Shown here: positions 1 through 8,086 of the stretch, piece after piece
How positions within the stretch are numbered: position 1 is the stretch's first letter
Layout of the letters: every line of letters begins with the position of its first letter
Origin: Phytoactinopolyspora halotolerans
GTDB lineage: Bacteria; Actinomycetota; Actinomycetes; Jiangellales; Jiangellaceae
DNA: 64,000 nt
Direction of reading: 5' to 3'
NCBI RefSeq assembly: GCF_010550675.1
Contig: NZ_JAAGOA010000005.1
Span: 1 to 64,000, forward strand
The notes under the pieces: generated by a model
Told to the model about the DNA's origin: nothing
Seen by the model: only the letters and a program-made list of their open reading frames with translations
Database searches by the model: none
Made by a program: the position numbers and the translations under genes

Positions 1-481
1 CCAGCCGGGTGAACAACTCCGCCTGCCGAGCCGCCACCGCATGCACCCGCCGGATCGCCACCGCCAGATCATCGTCGTTCAACCCCGCCGCATCCACCTC
101 ACGGCCCTGGGCGAACCCGGCATCCAACATGTCGAGCACCTCGAACACCAGATGCCCACCACCACTACCGCCGCTGCGCTCGACGCCCTGGCCGGAACCG
201 CCGTGATCGGCGCCGTGCTCATCCCGGGCGTCGCCGCGGTCGCCCTGGCCGCCCAGGCCCGCATCCTGGGCGCCGCCGTGATCGCCGCCCTGGCCGGGCA
301 TGTCCGTGCCCTGGCCGGGGCTGTGGCCACGGTCGCGGTGGTCACCGTCGCGGTGGTCGGGGCCGGCAGAGCCACCTGTCCGGTTGGCTGCGCCGGCGTT
401 GCCGGACGTGCGCGAGGCGGACCCGGCTCCGGTAGCCTCGCCGGGGCCCTCGGGGCTGTTGTGGTGGCTGGAGTCGAACAT
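1..481 (-). CDS. DUF222 (13E12-repeat/HNH endonuclease) family protein, N-terminal part
   Basis: Reading left from an ATG at 481, the frame stays open to the window edge, so only the first 160 residues are seen. Residues 1-110 are low-complexity Gly/Asp/His/Arg sequence with repeated GDHRD/GDHG-like units. From about residue 113 a regular sequence begins (HLVFEVLDMLDAGFAQGREV, then AAGLNDDDLAVAIRRVHAVA and RQAELFTRL). That resembles the start of actinobacterial DUF222 proteins, which usually carry a C-terminal HNH nuclease domain and occur in many copies per genome. The HNH part would lie outside the window and is not seen. An 8-7-8 palindrome sits 10 bp upstream of the start. The family is inferred from a short stretch. 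Confidence 0.7.
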   Translation of the reverse strand, partial: MFDSSHHNSPEGPGEATGAGSASRTSGNAGAANRTGGSAGPDHRDGDHRDRGHSPGQGTDMPGQGGDHGGAQDAGLGGQGDRGDARDEHGADHGGSGQGVERSGGSGGGHLVFEVLDMLDAGFAQGREVDAAGLNDDDLAVAIRRVHAVAARQAELFTRL

Positions 482-733
482 GTGTCTCAGTGTAGGCGAT
501 CTTACCGCCTACATCCACACGTATTCGTACGCTAACGGCATAATAAAGAAATCAAACCGCGCCACATATAGGCTGTCGTCGCAATACGTACCGAACCGAG
601 CGCATATGCCTTGGCCGTGACGATGAGTTCAGCGGCAAAGCACCTCGTTGGGCGGCTCGACTAGAAGGCCACCACTCCTGATTTCGCGCCGGCGACAGCG
701 GCCGCCGCCACTGGCACAGGAACCGATAGCGGT
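482..733. other. Intergenic region between DUF222 and the pentapeptide-repeat gene
   Basis: Positions 515-600 are AT-richer than the rest of the window and presumably hold the leftward promoter of the DUF222 gene. No RNA gene or convincing ORF is seen. The pentapeptide-repeat gene ends at 734, so this space also holds its 3' end, but no clear hairpin terminator is visible. Confidence 0.4.
491..513. promoter_or_regulatory. Palindrome (8-bp arms, 7-bp spacer) upstream of the DUF222 gene
   Basis: The arms TGTAGGCG (491-498) and CGCCTACA (506-513) are perfectly complementary around a 7-bp spacer. The element begins 10 bp upstream of the DUF222 start codon and lies in a comparatively AT-rich stretch (about 480-600). 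It could be an operator or the base of a 5' UTR hairpin. The protein that binds it is unknown. Confidence 0.4.
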
Positions 734-1447
734 CTACTGATCGACCACGATCCCCAGCTGACCGAGAAGCATGGAGGCCTGCTCAGCCGAGATCACCGCA
801 CCAGCCAGGTGATGAGCATCCTGCATCGAGAAGTCACCGAGGTCGGCACCGCGGAGATCGGCGCCATCCAGTTCAGCCGCACGCAGTTCCACACCGCGCA
901 GCCGAGAGTCGATCCACACCGTCTCACGCAGATCGGCTCCCGCCAGGCTCGCATCGTCCAAGCGAAGCCCTTCCAGCGTCTGGCCACGCAAGCTCATCGA
1001 GCCTAGATCGGCCAGCATCAGGTTGCACCGGGAGAACCTGCACCCCAGCCCGCGCGCGTCCTCCATGTGCACGCCGACCATCCGGCATCCGGAGAACTCC
1101 GTGCCTGCCACCATGGCTCCCGGCCACAGTGTGTTCGCCAGGTCCACACCGGTGAGCTTCGCGTCGGTGAAGTCCGCCTTCTTGAACTGAGCCTTTGCTG
1201 CGGAGCCACCGTTGAACACCGACTTCTCCAGGTCCGCGCGCGTCAGCCTCGCGCCGTCGAACCGGCAACTGTCGAGAGTCGCCCCCACCAACCAGGCGCC
1301 TGAGAGATCGGAACCGGAGAAATCGCACCGCCGGAACACCCGCGGGCGGTCCTTCTCCTCTGCCAGCACGGCGGACAGATCTCGCTCATGGAGATCAGCG
1401 TCGACGACTTCCTCCCCGCCGGCGAGCAGTTCTTCGACAGTCGTCAT
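734..1447 (-). CDS. Pentapeptide-repeat protein
   Basis: The 237-residue product consists largely of A(D/N)LxX pentapeptides, for example CDFSGSDLSGAWLVGATLDS, ARLTRADLEKSVF, ADFTDAKLTGVDLANT and AELDGADLRGADLGDF, so it should fold as a right-handed quadrilateral beta-helix. There is a short non-repeat N-terminus (about 35 residues) and a C-terminal segment (AEQASMLLGQLGIVVDQ) that may cap the helix or mediate dimerisation. No signal peptide or transmembrane segment is seen, so it is probably cytosolic. Some family members mimic DNA and protect gyrase, others act in signalling; nothing here points to a specific role. It is leftward and separated from tsaE by 110 bp, so it may have its own promoter. 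Confidence 0.85.
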   Translation of the reverse strand: MTTVEELLAGGEEVVDADLHERDLSAVLAEEKDRPRVFRRCDFSGSDLSGAWLVGATLDSCRFDGARLTRADLEKSVFNGGSAAKAQFKKADFTDAKLTGVDLANTLWPGAMVAGTEFSGCRMVGVHMEDARGLGCRFSRCNLMLADLGSMSLRGQTLEGLRLDDASLAGADLRETVWIDSRLRGVELRAAELDGADLRGADLGDFSMQDAHHLAGAVISAEQASMLLGQLGIVVDQ

Positions 1448-1557
1448 GATGAATCACCCTCGTTCGGCGAGCCGGACCCGATACGCAGTTCTTACCAGTC
1501 CGAGCCGACAGCCTCGCAGCTCGATCGCCGAGGCACCGAGATCGCCCGGCGTCGGCT

Positions 1558-2049
1558 TCAGGGCGACAGCACCGCGTTCAGATCCGCGTCATCCCACCGT
1601 GTCCCTACGCGAGCGATCCGGACCCGGCGCACGTCGGCGGCCTCATCCGAGGCGGACGTCGACCGGTCGATATGGATCTCCAGCCGATCACCGGCAAGCC
1701 CTTCAGCGAATCCCTCGCCCCACTCGACTACCGTCACCGCCTCGTCCAATGTCGCTTCCAGGTCCAGATCCTCCAGCTCGTCCCAGTCACCAAGCCGGTA
1801 CGCGTCGACATGCACCAGCGGTGCGCCCTCCACCAAGGACGGGTGGACCCGGGCGATGATGAACGTCGGCGACGCGATCGGGCCACGGACCCCCATACCC
1901 GCGCCGATGCCCTGCGTGAGTGTGGTCTTGCCCGCGCCCAGGTCACCGCCGAGCAGGACCAGGTCGCCGGGGCGCAGTACGGTCGCCAGTCGCTCACCCA
2001 GTGCCTGCATCGCCTCCGCGTCCGGCACCTCCAGCTCGATCACCGGCAT
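1558..2049 (-). CDS. tsaE: tRNA threonylcarbamoyladenosine biosynthesis ATPase TsaE
   Basis: TsaE is the ATPase that works with TsaB and TsaD to make t6A37 on ANN-decoding tRNAs. The product has the Walker A motif GGDLGAGKTTLTQ, the SPTF segment and the HVDAYRL...EWGEG region (Walker B-like) typical of this small family. I place the start at the ATG at 2049 (MPVIELEVPD), preceded by a G-rich ribosome-binding sequence, giving 163 residues. A GTG at 2100 overlaps the stop of the upstream hydrolase (GTGA) and would add 17 residues, so a coupled longer form is possible. It is last in the acpS-nnrD-alr-hydrolase-tsaE run. The tsaB, rimI and tsaD genes that often follow are not present downstream. 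Confidence 0.92.
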   Translation of the reverse strand: MPVIELEVPDAEAMQALGERLATVLRPGDLVLLGGDLGAGKTTLTQGIGAGMGVRGPIASPTFIIARVHPSLVEGAPLVHVDAYRLGDWDELEDLDLEATLDEAVTVVEWGEGFAEGLAGDRLEIHIDRSTSASDEAADVRRVRIARVGTRWDDADLNAVLSP

Positions 2050-2096
2050 CACCGCCCCCTGTGCGTCTCCGTCCATGGCTCGCCACCGACCTCCCG

Positions 2097-3302
2097 TCAC
2101 CGTCCGCGCCTCCCGATGCTCGTCACCCTGGTCAATGAACGGCGTTTCCGTGGTGTGCCGCGCCGCACCTGCTCGATCAGTGCCGCAAGCTGCTCGGTGA
2201 CCAGTTCGTGCCGTTCGAGCAGCACCATGTGACCGGAGTCGGTGGCTTCCACGTACTCGGCCAGCGGCAGCGCAGCGGCGATGTCTCGGCCGTGCTGAAC
2301 CGGTACCAGGTGATCGTTCTCAGCCGCGATGACCAGCCCCGGCACGGGCGCCATCACCTCCAGCGCCTGATGCGCATCGATACCCCAGACCACCGGCAGG
2401 AACTCGGCGAGCACATCCACCGGCGTGGACGCGTTCATCGCCGCGGTGAACTCCACCAACGCCGGGGACGCACCACCGGCGAAGGAATAGCGCCGGGTCA
2501 CGACGTAACCCAGATCGCTGCCGGCCCGGCGGCCACGCTCGAACAGCTCCGGACGCCGCGCCAGCGCCGCCACCAAACCCGGCGCGCTACGCGTCGCCAG
2601 CCGCCCGAGCGGCATCGGCAACCCCAGCGTGGTCCGGTTCAGTCCTTCCGCGCTGGTCGTGATCAGGGCTACGCCGCGGACCCGGTCCCCGAACAGTTCC
2701 GGCCGCTCCAGCGCCAGCGCCAGCACGGTCATCCCGCCCATCGAATGCCCGGCCAACACCACCGGGCCGTGCGGCGCTACCGCATCAAGTACGGCGCCCA
2801 GGTCGGCGGCGAGCCGTTCCCGAACGACCTCTTGCCGTCCCTCGTCGCCCCCGTCCGCGTCCTCGGACAGTCCCGTGTCCTCCGCGCCGTGTTCCGTGGC
2901 GGGCAGGCTCGCGAACCCGTCCTCGCCGGGCGAACCCCCGGATCGGCCGTGCCGACGCTGATCCCAGAAGACGAGCCGAGCCCGGCCGCGCAGGTCACGC
3001 CGCTGGAAGTGCCACGAGTCCTGGGTCAGGGCATAACCGTGGCTGAACACGATGGTGACGTCGGCTGGGCTGTCCGGCTCGTCGACCTCGACGTACAGCG
3101 GCGCTCCGTCGTCGGCGACGACGATCTGCGGCTTACCTCGCAGCGAACCGAACGGCTCGTCGGCGTATGGGTCATCGCCACGTAGCGACCGGCCCATGAC
3201 GTAGCGTTCCGTCGCGAACCCGACCGCAGCCCCGGCCGCGGCGACACCGAGCCACGCACCAACGGCGCCGGCGACCTTGCCGGCGGCCATCACTCTGCTC
3301 AT
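2097..3302 (-). CDS. Membrane-anchored alpha/beta hydrolase
   Basis: A 401-residue alpha/beta-hydrolase-fold protein. Residues 1-30 form a Gly/Ala-rich hydrophobic helix (signal anchor or TM). The fold follows with the oxyanion-hole HGY near residue 89, WDQRRHGRS near 113, the nucleophile elbow GHSMGG (Ser187) and a C-terminal SGHM that supplies the catalytic His. An acidic insertion at about residues 126-157 is unusual and probably a surface loop. The start at 3302 is chosen because a GAGGTGG ribosome-binding site precedes it and the hydrophobic helix begins there. It lies 19 bp after alr, and its stop overlaps a possible GTG of tsaE. Such a hydrolase between alr and tsaE is a recurrent actinobacterial arrangement; the substrate is unknown. 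Confidence 0.88.
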   Translation of the reverse strand: MSRVMAAGKVAGAVGAWLGVAAAGAAVGFATERYVMGRSLRGDDPYADEPFGSLRGKPQIVVADDGAPLYVEVDEPDSPADVTIVFSHGYALTQDSWHFQRRDLRGRARLVFWDQRRHGRSGGSPGEDGFASLPATEHGAEDTGLSEDADGGDEGRQEVVRERLAADLGAVLDAVAPHGPVVLAGHSMGGMTVLALALERPELFGDRVRGVALITTSAEGLNRTTLGLPMPLGRLATRSAPGLVAALARRPELFERGRRAGSDLGYVVTRRYSFAGGASPALVEFTAAMNASTPVDVLAEFLPVVWGIDAHQALEVMAPVPGLVIAAENDHLVPVQHGRDIAAALPLAEYVEATDSGHMVLLERHELVTEQLAALIEQVRRGTPRKRRSLTRVTSIGRRGR

Positions 3303-3321
3303 CGCGCAGCCACCTCGTCCA

Positions 3322-4566
3322 TCACCGGAGATCCTCCCAGCCCACATACGTGCGCGGTATCCGCGGCGCGAATCGCGTGACGATCTCGTACGAGATCGTC
3401 CGGCACGCCTCTGCCCAGTCCTGGGCTGTCGGCTCACCCGCCGCAGCGTCGCCGAACAGCACAACCTCGTCTCCGGCGTGGACGTCGTCGTCACCAAGAT
3501 CGACGACGAACTGGTCCATGCAGACCCGGCCCGCGATCCGCCGGACGCGGCCGCCCGCGAGCACCGGCGCACCCGGACCGCCGTCGCCGCCGGAACCGTG
3601 GCGCGGCACGCCGTCGGCGTATCCGAGCGGGATCAGGCCCAGCGAAGTCTCCCGGTCGGTGACGTAGAAGTGCCCATAGGAGACGCCATGCCCCGCAGGC
3701 ACGCGTTTGACCAGCGCCAGTCTGGCGCGCACCGACATCGCTGGGCGCAGTCCGACGTCGGCCGGGGCCGCGACATCCGGAACCGGGGACAGACCGTAAA
3801 CCGCGAGCCCGGCACGGACGAGATCGAAATGGGTGTCCGGCAGCATCAGGGTCGCCGCCGAATTCGCCAGGTGTCGCACCTCCGGCCGGACACCCCGGGC
3901 TTGGGCGATCTCGACGGCTTGCGAGAACGCCGCGACCTGGGCCGTGTTGGTCGGGTGCCGCGGCGCGTCGGCGATGGCGAAGTGCGACCACAAGCCGACG
4001 ACGTTCACCAGCCCTTCCGCCTGCGCCTTGAGGGCGGCGTCGACCAGCCCCGGCCAGTCCGCCTCCGGTGCGCCGGACCGGCCAAGGCCGGTGTCCACCT
4101 TGAGGTGCAACCGCGCCATCCGGCCGGTCTCACGCGCCGCGTCGGCGATCTCCTCCACCGTCCAGATCGCCGACGCGGAGACGTCGATGTCGGCGGCGAT
4201 CGCATCGATCCACTGTTCACCCGGCGCCGAGAGCCACGCCATCAGGCGACCACCGAAGCCGGCCGCGCGCAGCGCAAGCGCCTCGCCGAGCACTGCCGTG
4301 CCAAGCCAGCTAGCCCCGCCGGCCCGTGCTGCCCGTGCGGCCGGCACCAGCCCGTGGCCATAGGCGTCGCCCTTCACGACGGCCATGACCTCCGCGGCGC
4401 CCGCACGAGCGCGCAGCTCAGCGACGTTGTCCCGGATGGCTCTCAGGTCCACACGGACGGCGGCGTGCGGTTCCGCGCCGCCTCTGTGTTCGTCCACGGC
4501 GCTGATTCTCTCAGACTCCGCCGGTGCCGGCGCACCATGCGCAGGGTCCGCGGCGCTGCTGTTCAC
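3322..4566 (-). CDS. alr: Alanine racemase
   Basis: A PLP-dependent racemase making D-alanine for peptidoglycan. The PLP-lysine motif is AVVKGDAYGHG (Lys65; the usual sequence is K-A-D-A-Y-G, so Gly replaces Ala). The second catalytic Tyr lies in GVSYGHFYV, and LGYADGVPR and RIAGRVCMDQ are typical of the C-terminal domain. At 414 residues it is slightly long because of about 35 Ala/Pro/Glu-rich residues before the barrel begins at VRVDLRAIRDN. The GTG start overlaps the nnrD stop by 4 bp (GTGA), implying translational coupling. A shorter form starting inside the N-terminal extension cannot be excluded. Confidence 0.95.
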   Translation of the reverse strand: MNSSAADPAHGAPAPAESERISAVDEHRGGAEPHAAVRVDLRAIRDNVAELRARAGAAEVMAVVKGDAYGHGLVPAARAARAGGASWLGTAVLGEALALRAAGFGGRLMAWLSAPGEQWIDAIAADIDVSASAIWTVEEIADAARETGRMARLHLKVDTGLGRSGAPEADWPGLVDAALKAQAEGLVNVVGLWSHFAIADAPRHPTNTAQVAAFSQAVEIAQARGVRPEVRHLANSAATLMLPDTHFDLVRAGLAVYGLSPVPDVAAPADVGLRPAMSVRARLALVKRVPAGHGVSYGHFYVTDRETSLGLIPLGYADGVPRHGSGGDGGPGAPVLAGGRVRRIAGRVCMDQFVVDLGDDDVHAGDEVVLFGDAAAGEPTAQDWAEACRTISYEIVTRFAPRIPRTYVGWEDLR

Positions 4567-6071
4567 CGGTTCGCTGGACGCCTCAGCTCCGCGAGCACGC
4601 CGGGGAGGGCCTCCAGGATGTCGCTCGCGCTCGGATACCCGGACAGTTCGGCCGCCACGTGCCCGGCCATGCCATGGACGAACGCCGCGACGCTGCCCGC
4701 ATCGAACGTCGTCAGCCCGGCCGCCAGCAGTGATCCGCCCAGGCCTGCGAGCACGTCACCGGAGCCGGCGGTGGCGAGTGCCGGACTACCGGTCGGGTTC
4801 ACCCGAACGGGACCATCCGGCTCCGCCACCAGCGTCGTCGATCCCTTGAGTAAGACGGTGGCGTTCCAGCGGCGCGCCGCCTGCCGGACGTAATGCAGCC
4901 GCCGAGCCTCGACATCTGACCGCTGCGCATCCAGCATCCGGGCCAGCTCACCCGCATGGGGTGTGAGCAGCGCCGGCGATGCGAGCTGTGGCGGCAGCTT
5001 CCGCAGACCGTCCGCGTCCACCAGCACCGGGACGCCGGCGGACAGCACCGCCGCGACCTCGTGCTCCCGGCCCTCGCCGAGCCCGGAACCGACGGCCCAG
5101 GCCTGGACTCGTCCGGCCTCGGCGGCCTCCGCGCTGACCACCGTCTCCGGCCAGCGTCGCAGCACGTCGGCGGCGACCGCATCCGGGCCGGCGAACCGCA
5201 GCATCCCCGAGCCGCCGTGCACCGCTCCGCCGGCCGCCAGCACGGCCGCACCGCGATACTGGGCAGATCCGGCGAGCAGGCCGAGGACACCCCGGCGGTA
5301 CTTGTCCGCGTTCCGGTCCGGTTCCGGGAACATCCGTGCGACGTCGGCGAACTCGAGCACCTGTAGCGCGGGTGCGGGCAGATACGGGCCAAGACCGATG
5401 TCCACCAGCTCGATGTCGCCTGCCACTGCCGCCGCCGGGTCGACGAACAGGCCCACCTTGTGCGTTCCGAACGTCACCGTGGTGTCGGCACGCACGTGCG
5501 CCCCGGAGATCTCTCCCGTGTCCACGTCGATGCCGCTGGGCAGGTCCACGGCTACGACGTGCGCCGACGCGGAAGCGGCGAATTCGGCCAGTTCCGCCGC
5601 GTCCGGGCGCAGGCCTCCCCGCCCGCCGATACCGAGGATCCCGTCGATGATGAGGTCCGCGCGCCGGATGGCGGCCGCGGTGGCCGTCGTCATCGGCCCG
5701 TCGTCGCCGGAGACCACGGTGCCGCCGGCGTCCTTCAGGGCAGCCAGCCCCGTACCGTGGACACGGTCGTGCCGGAGTATCACCGCGTCGACCCGAGCTC
5801 CGCGCCGGGCCAGCCGGGCCCCGGCCCACAACGCGTCTCCCCCGTTGTCGCCGCCGCCGACCAGAAGCACCACGCGCGCACCGTACGGCCCTCCACGACG
5901 CCGTCGGTGACCGCCGGATCGCAGCCCATCGCCGAATTCGCCGCGGAGCACCCGGGCACACACCGCCGCCAATCCGGACGCGGCGCGCTGCATCAGCGCC
6001 CCCTCGGGCAGCTGTGCCATCAGTGCCGCCTCGGCGGCACGCACGTCGGCGACCGCATGCGCGAAGATCAT
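4563..6071 (-). CDS. nnrD: Bifunctional NAD(P)H-hydrate epimerase / ADP-dependent (S)-NAD(P)H-hydrate dehydratase
   Basis: This two-domain repair enzyme restores hydrated NADH and NADPH. The N-terminal epimerase domain (YjeF_N, about residues 1-215) shows GGGDNGGDALW and AVDLPSGIDVDTG. The C-terminal ribokinase-like dehydratase domain (about 225-500) shows LLAGSAQYRGAAVLA, LLTPHAGELARM and the catalytic GSGDVLAGLGG. The start at 6071 gives 502 residues, matching the family; the in-frame sequence upstream is arginine-rich and belongs to the overlapping acpS 3' end. It lies 25 bp after acpS and overlaps alr by 4 bp. The acpS-nnrD-alr order is typical of actinobacteria. Confidence 0.93.
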   Translation of the reverse strand: MIFAHAVADVRAAEAALMAQLPEGALMQRAASGLAAVCARVLRGEFGDGLRSGGHRRRRGGPYGARVVLLVGGGDNGGDALWAGARLARRGARVDAVILRHDRVHGTGLAALKDAGGTVVSGDDGPMTTATAAAIRRADLIIDGILGIGGRGGLRPDAAELAEFAASASAHVVAVDLPSGIDVDTGEISGAHVRADTTVTFGTHKVGLFVDPAAAVAGDIELVDIGLGPYLPAPALQVLEFADVARMFPEPDRNADKYRRGVLGLLAGSAQYRGAAVLAAGGAVHGGSGMLRFAGPDAVAADVLRRWPETVVSAEAAEAGRVQAWAVGSGLGEGREHEVAAVLSAGVPVLVDADGLRKLPPQLASPALLTPHAGELARMLDAQRSDVEARRLHYVRQAARRWNATVLLKGSTTLVAEPDGPVRVNPTGSPALATAGSGDVLAGLGGSLLAAGLTTFDAGSVAAFVHGMAGHVAAELSGYPSASDILEALPGVLAELRRPANR

Positions 6072-6096
6072 CTGTGCCGTCCTCCCCACACGCCGA

Positions 6097-6498
6097 TCAC
6101 GAAACCTGCCCCTGCCTCTGCCCCTGCCCCTGCCCCTGCCCCTGCCCCTGTCCCTCGAGAACGACCATGGCGGACGCGACGCCGGCATCGTGCGACAGCG
6201 ACAGGTGCACATTCTGCACACCAAGCTCGGCACAGCGCCGTTCGACGCTTCCGGTGACGCTGAACCACGGGCGGCCGGCATGGTCACTCACCACCTCAGC
6301 GTCGTGCCACTGCAGGCCGACGGGGGCACCCAGCGCCTTGGCCAGCGCTTCCTTGGCGGCGAACCGCGCGGCCTGGGACGGGACCGAGCGCTTGCGCTCC
6401 CCCGGGGTGAAGACCCGTTCCGCCAGCGCAGGCGTGCGTTCCAGGCTCTCTGCGAATCGGCCGATGTCGACGACGTCGATCCCTACGCCAATGATCAC
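6097..6498 (-). CDS. acpS: Holo-[acyl-carrier-protein] synthase with a Gly-Gln repeat tail
   Basis: Transfers 4'-phosphopantetheine from CoA to acyl carrier proteins. The fold is recognisable from [15 protein letters not shown] (metal-binding Asp8), [22 protein letters not shown] (catalytic Glu/Lys) and [19 protein letters not shown], where the family normally ends. Beyond that the protein continues with about eight Gly-Gln dipeptides before a short VS end. This tail is encoded by a tandem hexanucleotide array at 6105-6152. AcpS proteins are usually 115-130 residues; this one is 133 because of the tail, so the tail is probably neutral. It is first gene of the acpS-nnrD-alr-hydrolase-tsaE operon. 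Confidence 0.93.
   Translation of the reverse strand: MIIGVGIDVVDIGRFAESLERTPALAERVFTPGERKRSVPSQAARFAAKEALAKALGAPVGLQWHDAEVVSDHAGRPWFSVTGSVERRCAELGVQNVHLSLSHDAGVASAMVVLEGQGQGQGQGQGQRQGQVS
6105..6152. repeat. Tandem hexanucleotide array inside the acpS 3' end
   Basis: Eight consecutive units of CCTGCC (plus strand), of which the third (TCTGCC) and eighth (CCTGTC) differ by one base. On the coding strand they give the Gly-Gln tail of AcpS. Unit changes are multiples of six, so slippage alters tail length without shifting the frame. Confidence 0.95.
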
Positions 6499-6590
6499 CC
6501 TTTCAGCCTACGGTCTCGCCGCGCCACCCTCGCGATTCTCGATGCCATGACGTCCGTCGGCCTCGCCTGCCGGTGACGGCGCGGAGATCC

Positions 6591-7985
6591 TCAGGGGAGG
6601 TCGCCGGCTTCGCGCTGCACGCGCTCCAGCTCGATCTCCAGCTCCTTGCGCACCGCGGCGTAATCCGGGTCGTCGTAGACGCTGGTCAACTCCATCGGGT
6701 CACGCTCCAGGTCGAACAGCTCCCACTCCGGCTCGAACCGCCGATCCGAGCTGCCCGGTTGGTCCCGGCCGTCGCCGTAGTAGCAGATCAGCTTGTACTT
6801 CTCGGTGCGCACTCCATAGTGGGCCCGGGCGTGGTGGATGCTGTCGCCGTGCATCCAGTACCGGTAATACATCGACGTCCGCCAGTCGGCAGCGCCTTCC
6901 CCACGCAACAGCGGCATCATGCTGCGCCCCTGCATGATCGGTAGCTCCGCCACCCCGGCCACGTCGCAGAACGTCTGTGCGAAGTCCAGGTTGAGCACGA
7001 TATCAGTGTTCACCGAACCTGCGGTGACCTCCCGCGGATACCGGACCAGCAGCGGCATCCGCAGTGACTCCTCATACATGAACCGCTTGTCGTACCAGCC
7101 GTGATCACCCAGGAAGAACCCCTGATCCGAGCAGTACACCACCAGCGTGTCCTCGGCCAGTCCCTGCTCGTCCAGATAGTCCAGCAACCGGCCCACGTTG
7201 TCGTCCACCGATGCCACGCACCGCAGATAGTCCTTGATGTAGCGCTGGTACTTCCAGGACAGTTCCTCATCCGGTGAGAGACCGTCCGGCACCGGCTCCT
7301 TCAGGTCGGTGGGGGTCAGGTGCTCGGCGACGCGCATCGCCGCCACTGCCGCCGCCTCGGACCGGTCGCTGTAGTCGTCGCGCAGCGTCTCCGGCTCCGG
7401 GATGTCCACGTCGTCGTACATGTGCGCATGCTTCTCATCCGGCTCCCAGGGCCGGTGCGGCGCCTTGTGGTGCACCAACAGACAGAAGGGCCTGTCCACG
7501 TCCCGGCGCTGCAGCCAGTCCAGGGACAGGTCCGTGATGATGTCCGTGGCGTACCCCTGTCGCACGTGTCGCCCGTTCGGGGTGATGAACTCGGGATCGT
7601 GGTAGTCGCCCTGTCCGGGCACCACCTCCCACTCGTCGAAACCCCGCGGCTCGTGTGCCGTTCCCTCACCCAGGTGCCATTTGCCGAACAGGGCAGTCTG
7701 GTACCCGCTCTCTCGCAACAGCCCGGCGAAGGTGGGTAGCCGATTGTCGAAGTGGGTGTCCAGCGTCGTCACTCCGCAGGCGTGACTGTGCATCCCGGTG
7801 AGGATCGTCGCGCGGCTCGGCGTGCAGATGGCGTTGGTGCAGAAGCAGTTGTCGAACCGCATGCCCTCGTCGGCGAGCCGGTCCAGGTGCGGGGTGGTGT
7901 TGATCCGGCTGCCGTACGCGCTGATCGCATGCGACGCATGGTCGTCCGTCATGACGAACAGGATGTTGGGTCGTGTCCGCGCCAC
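6591..7985 (-). CDS. Sulfatase (formylglycine-dependent, arylsulfatase A-like)
   Basis: Hydrolyses sulfate esters. The metal-binding N-terminus is NILFVMTDDHASHA (Asp14, Asp15), and the CTPSRATILTG signature at residues 54-64 contains the Cys that a formylglycine-generating enzyme converts to the catalytic aldehyde. GKWHLGEG is the second signature, and YCSDQGFFLGDHGWYDKRF supplies further metal ligands. The 464 residues cover a full-length domain. There is no signal peptide, so it should be cytosolic unless exported unconventionally. It is divergent from a ROK regulator across 101 bp, suggesting a sugar-sulfate catabolic pair. The maturation enzyme is not in the window. Confidence 0.92.
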   Translation of the reverse strand: MARTRPNILFVMTDDHASHAISAYGSRINTTPHLDRLADEGMRFDNCFCTNAICTPSRATILTGMHSHACGVTTLDTHFDNRLPTFAGLLRESGYQTALFGKWHLGEGTAHEPRGFDEWEVVPGQGDYHDPEFITPNGRHVRQGYATDIITDLSLDWLQRRDVDRPFCLLVHHKAPHRPWEPDEKHAHMYDDVDIPEPETLRDDYSDRSEAAAVAAMRVAEHLTPTDLKEPVPDGLSPDEELSWKYQRYIKDYLRCVASVDDNVGRLLDYLDEQGLAEDTLVVYCSDQGFFLGDHGWYDKRFMYEESLRMPLLVRYPREVTAGSVNTDIVLNLDFAQTFCDVAGVAELPIMQGRSMMPLLRGEGAADWRTSMYYRYWMHGDSIHHARAHYGVRTEKYKLICYYGDGRDQPGSSDRRFEPEWELFDLERDPMELTSVYDDPDYAAVRKELEIELERVQREAGDLP

Positions 7986-8050
7986 GTGAGTCCTCCGGGC
8001 CGTATCGCCGTTGTGAGCCGCCTCGGCCGAGCCGGCTGGACGGAGTTAAT

Positions 8051-8075
8051 TGCTTGTTGCTTGCAATCAATCTCG
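8051..8075. promoter_or_regulatory. Divergent sulfatase/ROK control region
   Basis: The 101-bp gap between the sulfatase and the ROK gene contains ATTGC...GCAAT half-sites around 8050-8068 and a 20-bp segment at 8056-8075 resembling one at 9401-9420 just after the ROK gene: the first six bases (GTTGCT) and last five (TCTCG) are identical at the same spacing. These may be ROK binding sites. A rightward TTGCTT (17-bp spacer) GTAATT promoter is possible here. Confidence 0.35.
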
Positions 8076-8086
8076 TCACGTAATTT

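Noticed and set aside
3277-4893. Long rightward open frame opposite alr
   Set aside because: Arginine/glycine-rich translation with no motif; the leftward alr frame has all family motifs. High-GC antisense artefact.
6105-6152. CRISPR or minisatellite array
   Set aside because: The unit is six bases without spacers; it is a simple tandem array inside acpS.
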